A stretch of DNA of 64,000 nucleotides from Phyllobacterium sp. T1293 (lineage in GTDB: Bacteria > Pseudomonadota > Alphaproteobacteria > Rhizobiales > Rhizobiaceae): NCBI RefSeq assembly GCF_020731415.2, contig NZ_CP088276.1, positions 372,001-436,000 of the forward strand, written 5' to 3'. The notes under the pieces were generated by a model that did no database searches, was not told the DNA's origin, and saw only the letters and a list, made by a program, of their open reading frames with translations. Shown in pieces: positions 61,240 through 64,000 of the stretch. The translations under genes were made by a program, and so were the position numbers. Positions within the stretch are counted from its first letter, which is position 1. Each line of letters starts with the position of its first letter.

Positions 61240-62610
61240 TTACGTTCTGCTGAAGCGCATTTCACTTACCCGTCCATCGTCATCGCGGCGAACAAACCAA
61301 TGCATATGATAGGCGTATTCGGTTGGCAGGCTGTAATGGCGGACGTTTTCGCGAGGGTCGCAACCATGTTCTATCAATTGAAGTGAACTGTTCGCGCAGC
61401 TCACGCCACCGCTTGCAATAAGCTGGTCGAACCATCCATTGCCTGACCAGGAATCCCAGGCTTCCGCCGTGAAGGCTTCTGGCGCGGGGCGGCCCGTCAG
61501 TATCGCGCGCAGCAGGATGCGATCGTTAATCGTTGACGCCTGATTGGTATCTTCTATCGGTGCATAGGGAGCCAAGGTTGGATCAATATACCCAGCAATG
61601 GTCTGGGCAATATGAGCGACACGAGCTTCCTGAAGGTTTGCCAAAACTGCGACTGAAACACCCTGCGCTGGAAAGCGGGCAATCTCTGCCCGAAACCCGT
61701 CCCAAGTACCACCGTGTCTGATTTTGTGATGGCCGCGAATTTCAGCATTTTCCCAACCGAGGGCATAATTGTTGAAGGCGGTATGACCATTCTTCAACAG
61801 ACTTGCCTCGAACATGATTGATAAGAGTTCAGGAGACAGAACGCGTGGTGACTCCAGTTCGATCAACCAATGGGCAATATCGCGCGGTGAAAAATAGAGC
61901 CCACCGTCCGCTGTGCGAAGAAGCGTTGGCGCAGTCCAATGTCTGCTAGTTAGTTCACCGGTTTCGATACTATGACCAGCCGCGCGGTTTGGTACAATAT
62001 TGAACCAACTGGCTTCGCGAGCAGTCGCCATGCCAATTGGCCGGAACACGCGATCCTTTAACAACTCGTAGTATGGCTGGCCGGTGATGCGCTCAATAAT
62101 GATCCCCGCCAAGACGTAACCGATATTACTGTACTGATAACTTTCGCCGGGCTGAAAGACGAGTGGTGACAAGGCCGCCAGCGCAATCAACTGATCGCTG
62201 CTGTAATCCTGCCATATATTGATTGGAACGACACCGTCATCAATAGGGGTTGGTGCAAAGACCTCCCTGAAATTGCCCAAACCGCTCATCATCGAAAGCA
62301 TCTGGCGAATGGTAATATCTGCCCAAGTGGCCGGCCCTTCAGGGATATAGCGGGTAAGCGGATGGTCAAGTTCAATACGGCCATCTTGGGACAACAGCAA
62401 AATTGCAGTGGCGGTAAACATCTTGGCGGCGGATCCAGACTGGAAAATAGTATCCGGCGTAACTGGAACCCTGTGTTCGATATTCGCCAGGCCGTAGCCT
62501 GAAAGGTGTACGATCTGTCCGCGATGGACAACCGCGACGCCAAGGCCTGGAATCTGCTGGCGGTCTATCTCCGACACAAGGTAGTCATTCAACGCAGTAA
62601 CGAAACTCAC
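61240..62610 (-). CDS. Serine hydrolase, beta-lactamase/D-aminopeptidase family (class C-like)
   Basis: 456 residues. The class C/D-aminopeptidase (S12) catalytic set is visible: Ser60-x-x-Lys63 in FQSGSAAKMF, Tyr160-Ser-Asn in YQYSNIGY, and HGG in KIRHGGTWDGF as the KTG equivalent. There is no signal peptide, so it is cytoplasmic, like many D-aminopeptidases or esterases rather than resistance beta-lactamases. The C-terminal ~110 residues form an additional domain. GTG 62610 is chosen because GGAGGA lies 7 bases upstream; ATG 62625 lacks one. It follows the ABC ATPase genes and precedes the MlrC-like peptidase. Confidence 0.88.
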   Translation of the reverse strand: MSFVTALNDYLVSEIDRQQIPGLGVAVVHRGQIVHLSGYGLANIEHRVPVTPDTIFQSGSAAKMFTATAILLLSQDGRIELDHPLTRYIPEGPATWADITIRQMLSMMSGLGNFREVFAPTPIDDGVVPINIWQDYSSDQLIALAALSPLVFQPGESYQYSNIGYVLAGIIIERITGQPYYELLKDRVFRPIGMATAREASWFNIVPNRAAGHSIETGELTSRHWTAPTLLRTADGGLYFSPRDIAHWLIELESPRVLSPELLSIMFEASLLKNGHTAFNNYALGWENAEIRGHHKIRHGGTWDGFRAEIARFPAQGVSVAVLANLQEARVAHIAQTIAGYIDPTLAPYAPIEDTNQASTINDRILLRAILTGRPAPEAFTAEAWDSWSGNGWFDQLIASGGVSCANSSLQLIEHGCDPRENVRHYSLPTEYAYHMHWFVRRDDDGRVSEMRFSRT

Positions 62611-62667
62611 AGCACGTTCCTCCATAAAATATGCAACAGCTCGGGGTGGATTGGGATATTTGCCTGG

Positions 62668-63675
62668 CTATGGAACAGCCCTCTCGCGTGCATGTGCCCG
62701 CTGTGCGACGCCGGAAGCCATATCCTCCAACAGCGGGTGGTGGCAGGCCGCTTGGTGATGAGATGTGATCGCTTCAAGCGATGGCAGAGATGAGCGACAA
62801 AGATCGGAGGCACGCGGGCAACGAGCGGCGAAAGCGCATCCGACTGGCGGATTGTAACCACTAGGGATTTCCCCGGAAAGCCGCGTGATCGTACGTCTTT
62901 GACGCGGGTCCGGCTCAAAAGTGCTGTCAAGTAATGCGCGTGTGTAGGGATGCGCGGGCAACGCATCGCTCGGCATGATTTCAACAATACGACCAAGATA
63001 CATCACAAGGATTTTGTCGCAAAAGTAGCGTACCAGACCGAGATCATGCGAGATGAACAGATAGGTCAGACCAAGCGACTCACGTAGACGATTGAGTAAC
63101 GCAACGATCTGTGCTTGCACCGAGACGTCAAGTGACGCGGTAGGCTCATCAAGGACAACCAGAGAGGGGTTGAGCGCTAGAGCACGTGCGATGCCGATGC
63201 GCTGCTTTTGTCCCCCCGATAATTGGTGAGGGTAGCTATTCGTCAATGCCGGGTTTAATCCTACCATCTCAAGCAGTGATGCTACTGTTGTATCCGCAGA
63301 TTTGAGTTTTATCCCCTGAACTTTGAATGGCTCCAGAAGTGCATCGCGTACCCGGTATCGCGGGTCGATGGCGGAATAGGGGTCCTGAAACACCAGTTGC
63401 ATACGTTGCCGCAAGCGACGCAAATCTCGCCGCGACAGTGTTGCCATATCCAGATCATCGAATTGAACCGATCCTTCGCTTGGTTGGATCAATCTCAAAA
63501 CCAGACGCGCCAACGTGGACTTGCCGCAGCCGGATTCGCCCACAACGCCAACGATCTGCCCGCGCGCAAGCGTGAAGGAAACGTCACTGACGGCATGAAA
63601 AACTTGACGTTTTTGAAACAGCCCCGCATTCGTAAAGCGTCGGCTGAGGTGATCAACAACAAGAAGATCGCTCAT
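62668..63675 (-). CDS. ABC transporter ATPase, DppF/OppF type
   Basis: 335 residues. Walker A is GVVGESGCGKSTLARLVL, the signature is HQLSGGQKQRIGIARALAL and Walker B is LVVLDEPTASLDVS. The C-terminal ~80 residues have the oligopeptide/dipeptide importer extension (GYNPPVGCAFAARCPRAS, a Cys-rich motif that may bind a metal cluster). It powers a peptide importer with the overlapping DppD-type ATPase. Its ATG overlaps the stop of the neighbour by 4 bases. Permeases and binding protein should lie to the right, beyond the window. Confidence 0.93.
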   Translation of the reverse strand: MSDLLVVDHLSRRFTNAGLFQKRQVFHAVSDVSFTLARGQIVGVVGESGCGKSTLARLVLRLIQPSEGSVQFDDLDMATLSRRDLRRLRQRMQLVFQDPYSAIDPRYRVRDALLEPFKVQGIKLKSADTTVASLLEMVGLNPALTNSYPHQLSGGQKQRIGIARALALNPSLVVLDEPTASLDVSVQAQIVALLNRLRESLGLTYLFISHDLGLVRYFCDKILVMYLGRIVEIMPSDALPAHPYTRALLDSTFEPDPRQRRTITRLSGEIPSGYNPPVGCAFAARCPRASDLCRSSLPSLEAITSHHQAACHHPLLEDMASGVAQRAHARERAVP

Positions 63676-64000
63676 GCTACATCCGCCATGTGACAGGCAA
63701 CACCATGATTGCCGGTGTCGATACGAAGTCTGGGAATTTCTGTAAGGCAGTTATCTGCAACGCGCGGACAACGGGGATTGTAGCGGCAGCCGATGGGTTG
63801 ATCTGCCACGTTGGGGACCATGCCGGGAATGGGTTGCATGCTGCCGCGTATCATGTTCTGACGGGGGATGCAGTGGATCAACGCTTGGGTATAAGGGTGG
63901 CGGGCGTCTTCGAAGATTGCATTGACTTGTGCTTGTTCGATGACACGGCCGCAATACATCACCGCAACCCGATCGCATGTCTGGGCAACGACGCCCATAT
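63672..64000 (-). CDS. ABC transporter ATPase, DppD/OppD type (C-terminal part, cut by window edge)
   Basis: About 109 codons, the frame staying open to the right edge. The visible part starts just after the H-loop (MGVVAQTCDRVAVMYCGRVIEQ) and has the dipeptide importer C-terminal extension HPYTQALIHCIP and CRYNPRCPRVADNC. The nucleotide-binding part lies outside. It overlaps the DppF-type ATPase start by 4 bases. Confidence 0.9.
   Translation of the reverse strand, partial: MGVVAQTCDRVAVMYCGRVIEQAQVNAIFEDARHPYTQALIHCIPRQNMIRGSMQPIPGMVPNVADQPIGCRYNPRCPRVADNCLTEIPRLRIDTGNHGVACHMADVA

Overview
The window looks like a repABC-type secondary replicon (chromid or megaplasmid) of an alphaproteobacterium in the Hyphomicrobiales, most likely near Ochrobactrum/Brucella or Phyllobacterium. 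The main evidence is a complete repA-repB-repC locus at 35.06-38.81 kb, with an antisense RNA between repB and repC and two 16-bp parS-like palindromes upstream of repA. The composition is moderately GC-rich, and LysR regulators, dipeptide-type ABC importers and adenylate-cyclase/TolB/TPR proteins are common. The genus is inferred from gene types only; no rRNA or other phylogenetic marker is present.

Layout. 0-7 kb: the end of assimilatory nitrate reductase (nasA) with a siroheme-synthase-like gene, then a glutathione S-transferase/LysR pair facing a RidA / class V aminotransferase / atypical SDR operon. 7-20 kb: small envelope proteins, a cyclase-TolB-TPR protein, two DHA2-type MFS exporters flanking a GNAT acetyltransferase, a DUF5666-like secreted protein, an aminotransferase, and an OmpR-type two-component system next to a DUF4173-like membrane protein. 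20-26 kb: an FtsK-type translocase without the usual membrane domain, a YegD-like Hsp70 and small proteins. 26-31 kb: a TetR-controlled RND efflux pump. 31-35 kb: a VOC protein, then a LysR regulator divergent from a luciferase-like monooxygenase and an aldo/keto reductase. 35-39 kb: the replication origin. 39-42 kb: an autotransporter lacking its N-terminal end. 42-50 kb: a compact seven-gene operon on the minus strand, amiC-amiR-permease-permease-binding protein-acetamidase/formamidase-double ATPase. It is preceded by an RNA leader with an intrinsic terminator and an overlapping hexaloop hairpin, as expected for ANTAR antitermination. 50-56 kb: a gene-poor stretch holding a broken 4,5-dihydroxyphthalate-decarboxylase-like gene, an SDR/LysR pair, decayed ISL3-type and IS3-type transposases, and an orphan DUF2235-like hydrolase between those two remnants. 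56-58 kb: a TetR regulator translationally coupled to an apolipoprotein N-acyltransferase-like protein. 58-64 kb: a minus-strand peptide or D-amino-acid cluster (two dipeptide ABC ATPases, a beta-lactamase-family hydrolase, an M81/MlrC-type peptidase, a DadA-like dehydrogenase) running off the right edge.

How the genes work together. The amide operon reads as one sensing, uptake and hydrolysis unit: AmiC senses the amide and releases AmiR, AmiR lets transcription pass the leader terminator, the ABC importer takes up substrate and the amidase releases ammonia. With the nitrate reductase and the peptide/D-amino-acid cluster, much of the window serves nitrogen scavenging. The most unusual items are the amiC leader with its operon arrangement, the TetR/Lnt-like bicistron with its own palindromic operator, the soluble FtsK paralogue, and the SDR without the usual catalytic Tyr/Lys.
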